This document shows positions 13,599-25,141 of a stretch of 64,000 bases of DNA, piece after piece. Position numbers and translations under genes: made by a program. The stretch covers positions 48,042,228 through 48,106,227 of the forward strand of contig OX457029.1 of NCBI GenBank assembly GCA_949752745.1, written 5' to 3'. This stretch comes from Protula sp. h YS-2021. Lineage: Eukaryota; Annelida; Polychaeta; Sabellida; Serpulidae. Within the stretch, counting starts at the first letter, position 1. Every line of letters begins with the position of its first letter. The notes below the pieces were generated by a model that saw only the letters and a list, made by a program, of their open reading frames with translations, was not told where the DNA came from and did not search any database.

Positions 13599-13702
13599 TT
13601 ATGCCTTATTTAGTGACGGGTATGTTAGTAATGCAGTCATCAATAGAACAATCCATACACACGGCAACATCCACATTCTAAGCCTCCACTCGTTCTTCAC
13701 TA
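13599..13702 (-). CDS. Candidate terminal exon of IgSF gene 1 (hydrophobic C-terminus)
   Basis: On the minus strand a pyrimidine-rich tract ends in TTGTAG at 13703. What follows, read in phase 1 as in every other exon of gene 1, encodes VKNEWRLR, then MWMLPCVWIVLLMTALLTY, then five residues and a stop at 13601-13599. The hydrophobic run of about 20 residues near the C-terminus could be a membrane anchor with a very short tail or a GPI-attachment signal. Joined to the stalk exon it would make a surface protein. This is inference: no paralogous exon was found near gene 2, no clear polyadenylation signal was seen, and hydrophobic frames occur by chance. A true anchor exon could lie elsewhere. 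Confidence 0.3.
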
Positions 13703-13909
13703 CTACAACGAAACACTTGAAATGTACAAGAGGAAGCATATGTACAAAGGAAACTGGGGCAGTTAACGGCGACTTAAGCCACTGCGTAAAAATAAAATTG
13801 CATTTCTGCTTGCTTTCTTTTTCTTTACGTCTGAAAAACAGGCATCCCGACAACTGAATAAATCAGTGAAAAGTCACATCAGTTCTAGAATGTAATGGAG
13901 TTCAATGTT

Positions 13910-14400
13910 TAGTAATGACCTTCAGTGACCGTTCAATGTCACTTATTATAAGACGCATAAAACCGGAAATTCTTGGTCCCGTAGTGAAAATGTAACCAAC
14001 CCAAGAGGTCATCGATGTGTTTTATTTAAATCTCCTCCTAGATTGGCTCGAATCCTGTTCATACGTCTCTCACCAAAGGCGATGTTAAAGGTTCAACGGT
14101 GACCTTGATTGACCACTCAAGGCCATCAAAACGTAACCAGACTGACAAGTTATCCTTATGAACAATCACTCCGATTTTAATTAAAATGAGTCTATAGGCT
14201 TTGGTAAAATCGTTGTCCTCAAGTCCAAAAGAAGACAAATATTCGGAGTCCAGCTGTGACCTTGAATGGCACCTCTGGGTTACCAAAATCTAATCAGCCA
14301 GACAGGTAATCTACATAAATAATTAGGCAAAGTATCGTCAAAATCCAATCCCGGGCTTTGACGGAATCGTGTTCAGAAAAACGGGTGACCAACAGAGGAC
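13910..14400 (+). repeat. Tandem 'tgaccttga'-type repeat, about 160-180 bp period
   Basis: Blocks beginning 'atgaccttcagtgacc' (13914), 'ggtgaccttgattgacc' (14098) and 'tgtgaccttgaatggc' (14255) recur. Each is followed by 'gtaaccaa' or 'gtaacca' and then by a segment with 'aaaatc' and 'tcgaatcctgttca' or 'gaatcgtgttcag'. The copies are diverged. I associate this style of repeat with mollusc genomes, from memory only. It lies between the candidate terminal exon and the stalk exon of gene 1. Confidence 0.5.
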
Positions 14401-15509
14401 GGACATAAAGTCAAGTAAAAAAATAAGTCAGGTCGGGGCATAACAAATCAAAAGGATAAATTTGCCTTAACTAGTTGTAAGATGTAACGACGTGGCAGTT
14501 CGTCGAAACTCTCGACTATAAATACAGTGCCAAACTGTCCTAGGTTTTTGTGTTTGTAATTATTGTTAAACAATCAAACACTGTGGTTCAAACAAAAGCC
14601 TGAGGTCGAGTTAATATAAAAGTGTCACAGAAATCCTTTTAAAAAACGTCGAACAGACAGTGTGTTTATTCTGAAACTAAAAGACTTTTTCTAGAGTGTC
14701 AGAAAAATAAAAACAACATGCAGAAATCATTTTTCAATTTTGTAACAAAAGCTAAGCAAACAATTCAAAGAGCTGTAATACAATTTTAGATGAGTTTTTT
14801 TTCTGTGTCAGTCATCATGTTTACACCATTCATACTGTAAGGCGCAACCTTACATTTCCGCTCTTCAGTAACATCAGGGTTGGATATTTGTCCGACCGAA
14901 ACATCCTTCGGCACCGCTCGTCTAACATTAAATTGGACCGTGTAAGGTTATGTTACGTTTTTCGATTGTGGTGTTTTGATGGCGGAATCAGCCTGTAACC
15001 AGAATCGCGTGTGACAAAACAGATTCAATCAAGTGGCGAGTCAGATAGGGCAGCTGTCAATCACGGAAGAGGATGCCAAGAAAGGCGGTGCTTCAAATAA
15101 TCATAAATATCCAACCCTTCATAACGGCGCACAGAATCCGAAAATTTTGCAGACACCGACGCTAAACCCTGTTAAAGAGACTTCAAACATGACGCCGATC
15201 GCACCTCAAAATTTTGCCTAAGACCAAAACGGGCCAAACTCTAATATATCCAATGCACAAAGGTTACAGGTTTCCATACAAGGATGATTCTATCTACCGA
15301 CTACATCCTAGACAACACTTGATGAACAGCCGTTAGCAGCGCGGGGCAGGTAGCTTTTTGCTAATATGACGTAGATATTACGTCACTGGCACACATCATT
15401 GGGTTGTGCGTATCTCTGGATGCCGTACAGAGGCTACCTGCGCCATGCGGCCACAGCAGTACGGACTTCGGTACGCAACATAACAAGCAAAAGAAAAATC
15501 GATGCCTAC

Positions 15510-15581
15510 TGTCGGTTGTTGTCGAGGTGGTTGACTCAGTGGTTGTGGTTGTCACTGTTGTGGTGGTGGTTGTGGTTGTTT
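15510..15581 (-). CDS. Gene 1 exon 5: Thr-rich stalk
   Basis: The acceptor is TTCTCCGCAG before 15581. The 24 codons encode a Q followed by runs of Thr broken by V, E and S (TTVTTTTTESTTSTTTD), a mucin-like segment expected to be O-glycosylated. A GTAGGC donor after 15510 would keep phase 1. Reading through instead gives SRHRFFFCLLCCVPK and continues to a stop at 15361, a possible alternative end. Gene 2 has the equivalent exon, five codons shorter. Confidence 0.65.
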
Positions 15582-18500
15582 CTGCGGAGAAAAAAGGGAG
15601 GAAAGAAAACTTGCATCATTTCGCAATCACTGCTTCCAATTTCAAAAGCAATCATTAAACTTGATCCCCCTCCTCCCTTTTTAAATCACAAAAAATAGAG
15701 GCTATTGGTGCGAGTGTCAGCTGAATAATCCATTACCAATTTTCCATTTAATAAATGAAAAATAAAGACTTAGAACTCGTGTGTTTTTAAATATCAACTA
15801 GGCAAAGAAGCAAGAGGATAAAATGGTTGTAAAGGAAGGGCAAAAAAAGTACAATATTCAGTTTGACAAGTCAGACATGATTTCCTGTAAGCATGGGAAC
15901 GGAATAAGGGGCCTGACCACCAACCCATGCGAGTCCTTCATTTACTCACTAATTCTCAAAAAAATGATAGATCATTAAAGCAAATAACCAGAGTTTTGAA
16001 GTTTCTTGCAGACGGTTAATTTCGAGTGCGGAATAGTGTTGCTATACGTTTTCTTTCCTCCCTTTCTATTTCAACACAGTATACCAAAAAAGTAATTCAT
16101 TTTCTATGAACAGTTTTTTTTTTTTACATATCTTTCTAGTTACAACACTGGAGAGCAAACATGGTGATCCCAATAAATATCGCATGCAAAACCAACAACT
16201 AATCTACCCGTGAAATTAAGTTAATAACAGTGAGGTCTAAACTATACTGAACAATACCTAATCAACAAAATAAGAACAAAAACACCCTCAAAACTCTGGT
16301 TGCAAATATTCGGAACATGCATTCGCAGAAAATAAGTGCAATATCATTGTGGTTATAATTCGATGCTTTGGGAAAGATGAACCAAAGAAAAAAAGCTAAA
16401 GTCAGTATTTCATTGGGACTCCCATGATCATGGAAACCTTTGCAACTCCTCAATATAACAGTGGGACTTTAAATGTAAAAACTGGGTTGGCAACAAAGCC
16501 ACTTCCCTCTAGCCTTCATACGATCAAAAATCTTGGCATATAACCCAAGAATATATTCTGAACTGATAAATCACCCTCACGGTGAATTTCTCCACCTTCA
16601 TCTATACCTGGTTTCACAGAGATAAGCCCACGGAAACCGGCCTTAGACTTTGGCTGAGGAATTCGCCCTTCGTGTCAAGATAATGCATCTTACGGTGATC
16701 CACTTACGGTAAGCCGTGAATGAAATGGATGTCGTATCTTGACCCACTGCACCATCCCGCATCGTGTTAAAAACCGTACAGCTGATGTTAACGACATCAC
16801 CAAGCCAGGACTCTTCCACCAGTAATGTGGACTCGGTGGAAATGACGCCTTCCTCTGGATCGGTGAGATTCTTCCACTCCCAGGCATCCACTTCCGGGAG
16901 GGCGGAGGCAGTACACCTTAGCTCTTCACCAACATGGATACTCGCATCATCAGGTTCTATCTGTGTATTTCTTGGTGGATCTATTGTTCGAGAATTAAAA
17001 ACGCTGTCAATGCACCCACTGTTTTATATTAAATAGGGGATATACATGTAATATAACTAATAACAAATTATGATGTACACTGAATGAAGAATATACCACA
17101 AAATAGCACAATACAGATAACACGGGGTGTCTTTTTCATCTTAATACAGAAACCATACCAGTTTAAAACAATAATTTTTGTTTAGGTTTCTTTACGCGCA
17201 ACAATTTGGTAAAGATGATCTCCACTAAAAAGAGATGCTTACAATAAACTGTGATGGTTCCAAAACTATGATCGTCCCTGTACGAAGGTATGTTGTTGGC
17301 TTCGTCCTCTCCAGGCGCCGGAACAAGTTCTCCAAAATCAGTGGTACACGTGTAGCTTTTCCCGCTGATATCCAGAGTAGCTTCCAGGACAACCTGTTCC
17401 TTTACGCTGCTACCATTTATGCCCAAGCTGATTGACGACACAGGGTCATTCTGCTCGTCCTTCCACGTTATACGGGGAGCCCATTTGCCTTTGTATCCAA
17501 CCTCACACGTGTAATGTATGTATTCGCCTTCTATAGCAATATCACCAGAAATGTTTGTTGTGTGTTCTGGGGCGCTTTCTGCAACAGTAAGGGCAAAATA
17601 TTAAATCCTTTTTCCAACGGCGAACAACTATTATATTTGAGGTGTTTTATGCACGATAGGTTATTACTTCAATAAAATCAGGATTCACTAGAAATGTGAC
17701 GTATTCAGGAAATAAAAACTCATGAAATGAGACGTGTCCTGGGAGAATTGCGACCACATGCATTTGCTAAGCTTAAGTTAACAACCATGTTCTGGTAAAG
17801 TACTGTGAAGGGAAGTAAATGAAACCCTTTGCCTAGTATGGCTTTTAATTGAGCAGTTGCTCGTTTGTTCAGCTATGAGAGCACTTCATACAAAACAACG
17901 ATCACAGCATCGAAACAACCAAAACAACGAGAAGAAGGAAATTTAGTTAACCTGATTTCATTTATACAAATTTTAAGAGGCCCAAGAAGAAAATATAAAC
18001 CCGTATATGTTAAATACATTTAACTCGCAAACAAGGTTCATTTAGTCAATATTAAAATGCCATTATCAAAGCTTTAGTTCTAACAGAAACAGCCCTTGGT
18101 GTAAGTACATGAACTGACAATTCAAAACTGACATCAAAATGTCAAACACATACCTAAAACAATCAACTCGGCGCGAGCTTCAATAACTGGGGCACTGAAT
18201 TTGGTGCACTGGTAAGTACCGGCATTATCTGTGACTGGATTTAAAACCTGCAAATTGTAGGTTCCTACAATGGCGTACTTCGAAGGGTCTGCTCTTACTT
18301 GGTCGTCAGTAGATATTCCAGATGGACTTTCTGGATCACTTATCAGTTCTTGCCACAAAGTGATGTCATCACCTACATCTTGGATAGTACAATCCAACTG
18401 TGCAGGCTCGTCACCAACCATAGCAACAGTATTCAGCGGTGCGGGATTGAAACTCTGACCATTTGCACCTAAACAATGCAATTATCCTTTTTCACTCATG

Positions 18501-20452
18501 TTAAGCTTTATGAAGTTCTTTCTTTCTTGGGGATAAAATTTGCATTTACGCAGAAGAAATATGAATACGTTACGTTAGTAACGAAAACATTCGGGCGACG
18601 TAACCCGCAGATTAAAGCAATCACATTATTCAACAAGTTAAGCCAGAAGCTGTGGGTAAGACCTCAACCTACCCCGACGAATCTTTTTTTTTTTTTTTTT
18701 GCGCACGAACAAGCAATCGATTGCTGTGGTAAAGAAACAATATAAACAAAAAATAACCTCAACTGCACTACATTATAAAGCTACAATATTTTTTATTCAA
18801 CATCAATTCTCTAGAAACACTGCCTACACGACAACGTTTTTATGCGTAATGTTTCCTGTCAATAGGAGTTAGTTGCTTCAAACGCAGTGTTGAGTCTGTT
18901 GACTGCAATTAAATATCAAGATCCCTCTGCCTTACTCATGTAAGGCAGGGTTGAGACTTCGTACAATTTTCTTTTAAAAGTTAGTCGCCCGGCGCAATTT
19001 TTGCAAAATTTACCTGAAAATACTCAGAAACAAGTAAGTATTTGTGAAACACACGCAGGCCCCAACCGCCCCCCAAATTCATAGGGGTATAAAGCGATGA
19101 CGGACAGACGGACACCACAAACCTATAGGGCCCAATCCGAAGGGTTGGGGCCTAAAAAAGTTAGTAGCCACTCGGGCGACTAACTCGAAAAAGTTGGTCG
19201 CCCGAGCCAAAAGTTGGTCGCCACGGTCGACCGCGGGATCTCAACCCTGTAAGGGCCAGATTCTAGCTATTTTTCTCTTCCTCTGGATAAGTGTCACATT
19301 ACAAGACCCAAGTACTTTAAAGATGTGGGCTGCTATGAGCGTTATCTGTTTTTGCTAAGAAAGCTTTCGAAACACATTAAGTGGTTACAGTGAAACGTCA
19401 TTTTCTATCCCGTTTCAATTAAAACTCAATTTGTTAGGCTTATTAATGCGTTTGTCCTTAAGTTCCAAACCTGAGTAATGTTGTATATTTCTATGTATTC
19501 TTTGTGTGTTATTGTGAAATTCGGATTTCTTGGAATTAGGTAATGTGTAGGTTTTTTGGTTTTTGTGATTACTATGTTCATCTATAAAGGGTCCAGAAAT
19601 TCATTAATTCCTCAGAATTCCTCAAAAGAAACTTGTTTTCAACAGCGGGAGAACATCTTTCTTATTTTTACTCCTTACTGCCTCTTTAATCTTCAATTTT
19701 AATTCTCTAATTAGGTGCTTTTTCAAGAAAAAAAGAATAAAAAGAGACGTACATTCTGATTATCTATTAAAATAACACATATATAAAGAGCAGTCGTTAA
19801 AAAAAAAACGAAAATCTAAGAAACTTTCTATAGAATCTGTGTACTATAGTCTTCTATCCATGTACAAATATATCATAGTTTTGTTTCTATGTAGAAATAT
19901 GCACGCATGTTTGTCATTTTGTTATTTTTCGAAAGCAATTCAACTATCTAGTTGCAAGTTTTGATAAATAAAATATCTATCTATCTTATTTCACCACTTT
20001 GAATCTACTATACCATGCGTTCTCTCCCACCCACCCTCACATACACGCCTCTAAAGAAAATCGTCCAAAAGGGATGAAGACAACAAAGAAAGGCTCATTT
20101 ATTGTAAGAGGACTATGTTCATCGTAATGCAATGCGAACGGACTAAAACACGCAAAATGTCACAAAACGTATATCAACATTTAACCATTAAATACTTAGT
20201 AAAAATAACAGGCCCTTAAATTTCTTATCACTGGGTCCCGAATGAGCACCTATACGGTATCTCAAAAAGGCACCGGCAAAAGGCATAGGAAGAGAACTAC
20301 AGTTATCTGGGACTACGAAAACCTTCCACCCATATATCGATGGGCACATATCGCTTCCCTCCCAGGTCGCCTGCACGTAAATTTTACTTACACTGGAGGA
20401 CTAGCAGAGTCACAAGAACGACGACAGCAATATGAACAACAAAATGCTTCAT
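15510..20452 (-). CDS. IgSF gene 1: signal peptide, three Ig domains, Thr-rich stalk (3' end open)
   Basis: Five exons can be joined with GT/AG sites: 20452-20392, 18468-18154, 17578-17243, 16980-16708 and 15581-15510. All junctions are phase 1. The start is the ATG at 20452, which opens MKHFVVHIAVVVLVTLLVLQ, a short basic end followed by a hydrophobic core, so the protein enters the secretory pathway. Ig1 is V-like (C27, W39, DNAGTYQC), Ig2 has paired Cys around WKDE, and Ig3 follows a YPP linker and carries VNISC. A 24-residue Thr-rich exon suggests an O-glycosylated stalk. Known IgSF proteins of this layout act in adhesion or immune recognition, but the ligand cannot be inferred. The end is uncertain: after the stalk a GTAGGC donor is present, and a hydrophobic exon candidate lies at 13702-13599. 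A paralogue sits about 26 kb away at 46711-38670, at roughly 82-86 percent amino-acid identity per Ig domain by my hand alignment. Confidence 0.8.
16708..16980 (-). CDS. Gene 1 exon 4: Ig domain 3
   Basis: The acceptor is CGAACAATAG before 16980 and the donor GTAAGT after 16708; the exon is 273 bases, phase 1-1. Splicing to exon 3 creates VYYPPRNTQ, the V-x-YPP linker common between Ig domains, which supports the junction. Key features are GEELRCTAS (first Cys), DAWEWKNLTDPEEG (core Trp with a sequon NLT) and VVNISCTVFN (second Cys with sequon NIS). The spacing suits a short C2/I-type domain. Confidence 0.85.
17243..17578 (-). CDS. Gene 1 exon 3: Ig domain 2
   Basis: The acceptor is TGTTGCAG before 17578 and the donor GTAAGC after 17243; the exon is 336 bases, phase 1-1. 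The domain has YTCEVGYKGKWAPRITW with the first Cys and core Trp, and SYTCTTDFG with the second Cys. Two N-glycosylation sequons are visible: NIS near the start and NGS at LGINGSS. An acidic stretch (GEDEANN) lies after the second Cys. The gene 2 copy has the same length. Confidence 0.85.
18154..18468 (-). CDS. Gene 1 exon 2: Ig domain 1 (V-like)
   Basis: The acceptor is TTGTTTAG before 18468 and the donor GTATGT after 18154; the exon is 315 bases, phase 1-1. It encodes an Ig fold: LDCTIQDVGDDITLWQELI holds the first Cys and core Trp, and DNAGTYQC is the classic D-x-G-x-Y-x-C of the F strand. A long segment of about 60 residues between the Cys residues supports a V-type or I-type fold. It differs from the gene 2 copy at 16 positions in residues 1-63 but only 3 in the remaining 42. 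Confidence 0.85.
18935..19258. repeat. Nested MITE-like repeats in intron 1 of gene 1
   Basis: The outer ends 'gcagggttgaga' (18946) and 'tctcaaccctg' (about 19234) are inverted. Inside lie 'agttagtcgcccg' and its near inverse 'cgggcgactaact'. An inner unit of about 100 bases at 19053-19153 has inverted ends AGGCCCCAACC and GGTTGGGGCCT and carries 'gatgacggacagacggacac'. The inner unit recurs reverse-complemented at 60822-60900. This looks like one short non-autonomous element inserted in another. Confidence 0.6.
20392..20452 (-). CDS. Gene 1 exon 1: signal peptide
   Basis: This exon is 61 bases, 20 codons plus one base, ending at a GTAAGT donor (20391-20386). It encodes MKHFVVHI then AVVVLVTLLVLQ. 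The last T joins GT of the next exon to make a Cys codon (CANGQ), a plausible cleavage region. The same exon, same length and same donor, is present in gene 2, which fixes the start codon. Confidence 0.8.
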
Positions 20453-21500
20453 TTTAACAATGTCCGTGTGGTTCATGCGTCTCGATTATATTTTGTTGAC
20501 AGGTGTTTACTCCCCACATAAAATATACTAGTTTTCCCTACTAGTATATCTGCAAACGCATCTCTGCTAAAGCTACTATCCAACTGCAACTGTCAAGACT
20601 ATCTTAACCAACGATATAATATAGTTTATTCAAACACACGACCAGAAATTTAAAAAAAAAAATCACTAGTGTATCCTTTCTTGTTTTCTCTGACTGTACT
20701 TTCAAACTTATTATTGACTCGCCAGGTGCGCGCAGGTATGCTTTGGGAGCATGCTTTATTTCGATAAACAGTACCCGAGTTTAATCATATTGACTAGCTT
20801 TACGTTGTTGCAAAACTTGCACCAAAATAGTTCAAAGTTTAGTGTACTATTTTGTGAAAATAAAATAGATTATTTCGGATTTTTTAAAAATAGGACAGGT
20901 TAAATATTTTCAATGTGAAATAGTTCCTTTGTTCATTTTAAAAAAAGATAATGTGGACTAATATAGGTAATGTAATGCACGTGTGTCCACATAAAAATTT
21001 ACAAGAAGTTGTAGTCGCATTAAACTAGAAAAAAGAAACAAAACAGAACAAACAAATAAAAAAACAATTATCTAATCCTGATATAAAAATCCAAAGGTTG
21101 TAATTCTTTAGAGGAGTTGAAAAGTCTAGGAAAGGCTTTGTATACAGAGGAATGATATGTCCGGGAATACGACTCGAATGTAATTTCATAATAATCATAG
21201 CAACAGAGAGTGAGCTAACACTACAAATGACGCCACATCCGATGGTGCTCTGGCGTATATTAAATAGCAACTGGAAGATCAAAAGCTCAATCAGACAGAG
21301 GGGTGGAGATACGAAGAAGAGCAGTGACAAAGCGAAACTGTAGTTACATCTTTCCTTCCATTCCCCTGGAACTTCGGGTATGCTGGCTCCTTTCGCGCAT
21401 CTCGTTGAAGTATAACAACAGTTGTTTAATAGATTTTGACAATTTTGGCGACTAGTAATAAGGATTAAAACAGGGGTTGATCTAAATTGGTTCCCACTAG
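20453..21500 (-). promoter_or_regulatory. 5' flank of gene 1, shared with gene 2
   Basis: Upstream of the gene 1 start the flank aligns with that of gene 2. Shared anchors are 'ctttgggagcatg' with 'tttatttcga' (20740 against 46834), 'tacccgagtttaat' (20771 against 46865) and, further up, 'aaatccaaaggttgtaatt' (21088) against 'aaattcaaaggttttcaatt' (47120). It should contain the 5' UTR and promoter, though no core promoter element can be fixed. The 159-residue minus-strand frame at 21504-21025 is not conserved as protein between the copies, because the frames differ, so I treat it as non-coding. Confidence 0.4.
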
Positions 21501-23665
21501 CCACTCTAGACTTGGTCAGTTACAAATTACATATACCTAGGCCTACCCAACAAGTAATTGCTGAAGGCAAGATGTTTGAGAACAAAAAATATAAAAGGTT
21601 GAGTTTTCTACAATCCCTTTTTGGTGAGATAAGGTATTTTAATAAGCAACATTGTAGAGTGGGTGAATCATATATTCGACACCATTTGATAAATAACCGA
21701 TCAAATATTAAAAAATGTAATTTTTTTAATAGGTTTCAATTCTAAATCTACTTTTATAGCCTTTTTTAAACTTTAAGTTGTAAAAATGAGGGTGTATGTG
21801 TAATTCGTTATCTCTATTATGATGAACAGAAAATTTAATTTACCTAACTAAATTTTAATACTGTTTGTAATAACATGAATCCTAAACAATTTTAAAGAAA
21901 ATAGCGCTTCACAAAATAGAATTTACGTTCTTTGTTGTTCATACTTGGGCATAAATAATTTTGCTTTTGTATTTCTTTTTGCAAAATAGGATTACCGTTT
22001 TTTGTTGTTTAACTTTTAATTATTTTTAGCGATAGAACTTAAGACAACGTAAGAAAAATCCATTTTCGTATAGTTTATCGGATTCAGCATTACGTATGTA
22101 TTTTTGTAATTTATAGTATAAGTAATTATCAAAAGTTGTTGCTTTACGTAGCCCGTGTCATCTCTTAATAAAGTTTTAAGCCTTTTTAATCGACGGACAA
22201 TGAATAGGGAGAAATAACATCAAACAGAAATGATAGAAAAAAGCTTTTTGACGCATTGAAATGAATTAAAACGAAGTTTTTATCATATGGTATACACTTT
22301 ATTATGTAATTTCCATAACAACCATTTATTAACTAAAAAAGCAACAAAAACCTTCTTTTTATCATTGGTAAAATATAAATATGTAACTTTCATAATAAAT
22401 TAAGCAGCAACAGATCGTTTCTAGATAAGAGAAAATGCTGCATTGCAGCTTCTCATTCACAGATGACACCAATAACTGTAACAAATACAAATATTTCCTT
22501 TTTAGTTCAAAATATGGTACAAAATGACTACTAAAAGCCAGGCAGATTTACATACAAAATGATCTTTTTGGTTTTTAGAATTTTCAAAGACATCACATAA
22601 GTTTCATAACGTAAGTGAGTTTAACAAGTTAAATTCAATTGCTAAATAATTCACCCGTTTAAAAATTGTGTAGCAAGTAGTCAACGATTGAATAGATTGA
22701 CATGTTTACAACGTCTAAGAGAAATAAGAAGCCAATTTGAAAGTATTATATTTTGTTATATATAAATGAAGGAGGGGATCATTATTAACAACACGGAAAC
22801 ACAAAAATAATTTTTGTTGACAGAGTAACAACTAAAATACTTTTATGCAAGTTATCTGATAACATTGCCATACTTTTGATGTGATTCAGGCGCTCATTTT
22901 TGCAAAAATATGACTTAAAATATAAAAATACACCATATCCGATATCAGGCCACGGTTTACTTACTCTTTGACTTTTGTGTAGCTTTTGACTTTCTTGCTC
23001 CTTCATGTGTAGCTCGTTCAGTCAAATCAAGAATTGTTTTACAGAATTTGCTCCTTGGGACGACCAAAAATAATTGCTAAAATAGAATTTGATCAAGTAA
23101 TTTTTGCCACCACTACACATAGATGGTACCCCATGGCTTGAATTCTCCAAACATTGAAATTAAAACATTTTCAACGGGATACATTTTCAAAAAACAGTAA
23201 TATGTGGTGATTAAAAAGGTATTTGAAAGCATAATCTTAGCTCTTTTCCATCCTCTTGCGCAATGTAAAGTGCTTCATGTTATAGAAAGCTACCTTAGAA
23301 ACAACATCCCGATAACCCTATTTTTCAAATACACTTATTGTTCATTAGCAACTATAAATTTAGTTAAAGTCTGGTTCCATAACGAGAAGGAGCAAGACAA
23401 GTTACAAAGTAGGGTGCCACATATTTGTTGTTTCCTCATCTTTATTTTAATTATCTATACTTTTTATTTGTTTAGCTATTATTATCCATGCGTTAGCACC
23501 ATTCTCACAGAAAGCCAATTATTTTAAAGAGTACGATCTCCTTCTCCCTTATGAAAGAGCACGAGTAGGAATGTTTCAAGGAAAATTTCTATACACGCCG
23601 TAAAACGCAGGGATTTAAAAAATAAGACCGGCGTTGTGAATGTTTTCTTTTAAAACTATTTGATC
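21501..23665. other. AT-rich intergenic DNA, no gene recognised
   Basis: This is AT-rich DNA with many T and A runs. Frames are short, without recognisable domains. 'ggttcccactagccactctag' near 21489 resembles 'ggttcccacaagccactctag' at 55172, so a small dispersed repeat is present. Nothing else is supported. Confidence 0.5.
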
Positions 23666-23667
23666 TA

Positions 23668-24646
23668 TACTGAAGGACAAAAGAAACTTAACATACAAAA
23701 AGTGAAATACATTTCTTATTCTAAATTTGTTTTGCTTTGAATAATTATTAATGACCTAAATCTGCGACATAATCTATTGTTTTATTCCAATACAATGATT
23801 ATCAAGGCTGATAACCACCATCGTTTAGGGTGGGGATCGCAAACTGGAGAAGTGTGGTATTTAGCGATGAGTCACGGTTTCTATCATACTGCGCAGATGG
23901 CAGCCAGCGTGCGTATGGACGGATCGGTGAACGCTTCGCCGTATGCGCAGTCAATCAGATGGATCGTTTTGGCGGTGGTTCTGTGATAGTGTGGGGAGCC
24001 ATTCGATTCGGCTGGAAATCACAGCTTCTGATCGTTGATGGTAATTTGACTGCAAATCCCTACATCAAAACTGTACTCAATACTCAAGTACTCCCCTACG
24101 TGCAGCAGAACGTTGATGTGATATTCATGCACGATAATGCGCATGACGCTCAGGCGACTAGGGATTACCTAACAGGAAATAATGTCAGCACCTTGGATTG
24201 GCCACTCTATTAACCGGACATGATCCCATCCCATAGACATCTATGGGGTCATCTGGATAGGAAGTTTCGTGCTCGAAATCCGCCTCCTCAAAACCACGTT
24301 CAGCCACTCCAGGCTTTGCTAGAAGAGTGGCACCGTTACCCGCAGTACCGAATCAACCGACTCATCATGTCGATGCTCCACCGGATCCGTGCTTTACGCC
24401 AAGCGAATGGGGGACACACAGGGTATTTAGGACACTTCAGGTCTTTTAATTCTGTGCATGCAGAAATTTTGACAGTCGCATCTTTTTTACTCTGGATTTT
24501 GCAGACGCTTAGGAGTATGGATCATTTTGTATAAGATTATGTTAAAGAATCTTGCATTCTTGTAATTTTGAAAGTAATTGAATAAATAATTTTCTCAAAA
24601 TGATATACTTCAGTTGCATGTTAAGTTTCTCTTGTCCTTCAGCATA
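23668..24646 (+). mobile_element. Tc1-like DNA transposon remnant with terminal inverted repeats
   Basis: The left end 'actgaaggacaaaagaaact' with 'taacatacaa' (23669-23698) and the right end (24614-24645) are inverted copies; the right end read backwards is 'gctgaaggacaagagaaact' with 'taacatgcaa'. TA dinucleotides flank both ends, as expected for Tc1/mariner insertion. At about 980 bases it is shorter than an intact Tc1 element, and only about 130 bases separate the left repeat from the catalytic domain. The DNA-binding half of the transposase is therefore deleted. Confidence 0.85.
23830..24426 (+). pseudogene. Tc1-like transposase, catalytic domain, inactivated
   Basis: The frame reads VVFSDESRF (first catalytic Asp region), GGGSVIVWGAI, VIFMHDNAHD (second Asp) and STLDWPLY, typical of the Tc1 DDE domain, followed by a stop at about 24211. 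After it the same homology continues in the same frame: PDMIPS, then SHRHLWGHLDRKFRARNPPP where an active enzyme has an I-E-H/N-L-W-D-like motif. The third acidic residue is thus lost. The N-terminal helix-turn-helix half is missing. It is a decayed copy that could at most be mobilised by another element's enzyme. Confidence 0.85.
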
Positions 24647-25141
24647 TTAATTCACAATTTTACGCTTGTGAATCTCAGCCTGGATTCATTTCGCATTGAT
24701 ACTGCATACAAACCAACAGTTTCTTAAGTTATTCACATTAAATAAATTTGTAGATTCCACCTTGTCAACGCAATTACAGGAAGACCAAGGATTGAAGATA
24801 TAAAATTAAATCGTGGTGTTTGCGCTGTTATTTTTGTAACAGTTTGACCAGAAGATACAAAAGACATGTTTTCTTTGCAAAAATGACTCGTTTGGCTGAC
24901 AATTTTTGCAAATATTGTAGCTGAATTTCGTTAAATGCTGTAAATAACACGAAGAAAAACTTTAAATAAATACTTTCCTTTTCTCTTTCTGCCACTCTTT
25001 CTGTGGCCATGTGGCAAATTATTAAAAGCAAGGTTGTTTTTTCCGGGCATAGCTTTCACTTGCACGAAAAGTAGGCATATTTGAATTACAGAAATCGCAC
25101 TTTTGGTCTCAGAGCCAAAGACCCCTCACACTTCTGTAATA

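Noticed and set aside
14040..14060. tRNA B-box-like 'ggctcgaatcc'
   Set aside because: There is no matching A box, acceptor stem or anticodon arm, and it lies inside a tandem repeat unit.
15399..15698. Plus-strand frames giving Val/Leu/Trp-rich protein near 15.4-15.7 kb
   Set aside because: These are the antisense reading of the Thr-codon run in the stalk exon of gene 1.
21025..21504. 159-codon minus-strand frame upstream of gene 1
   Set aside because: The aligned DNA upstream of gene 2 is read in different frames with stops, so the protein is not conserved. It is likely 5' flank or UTR.
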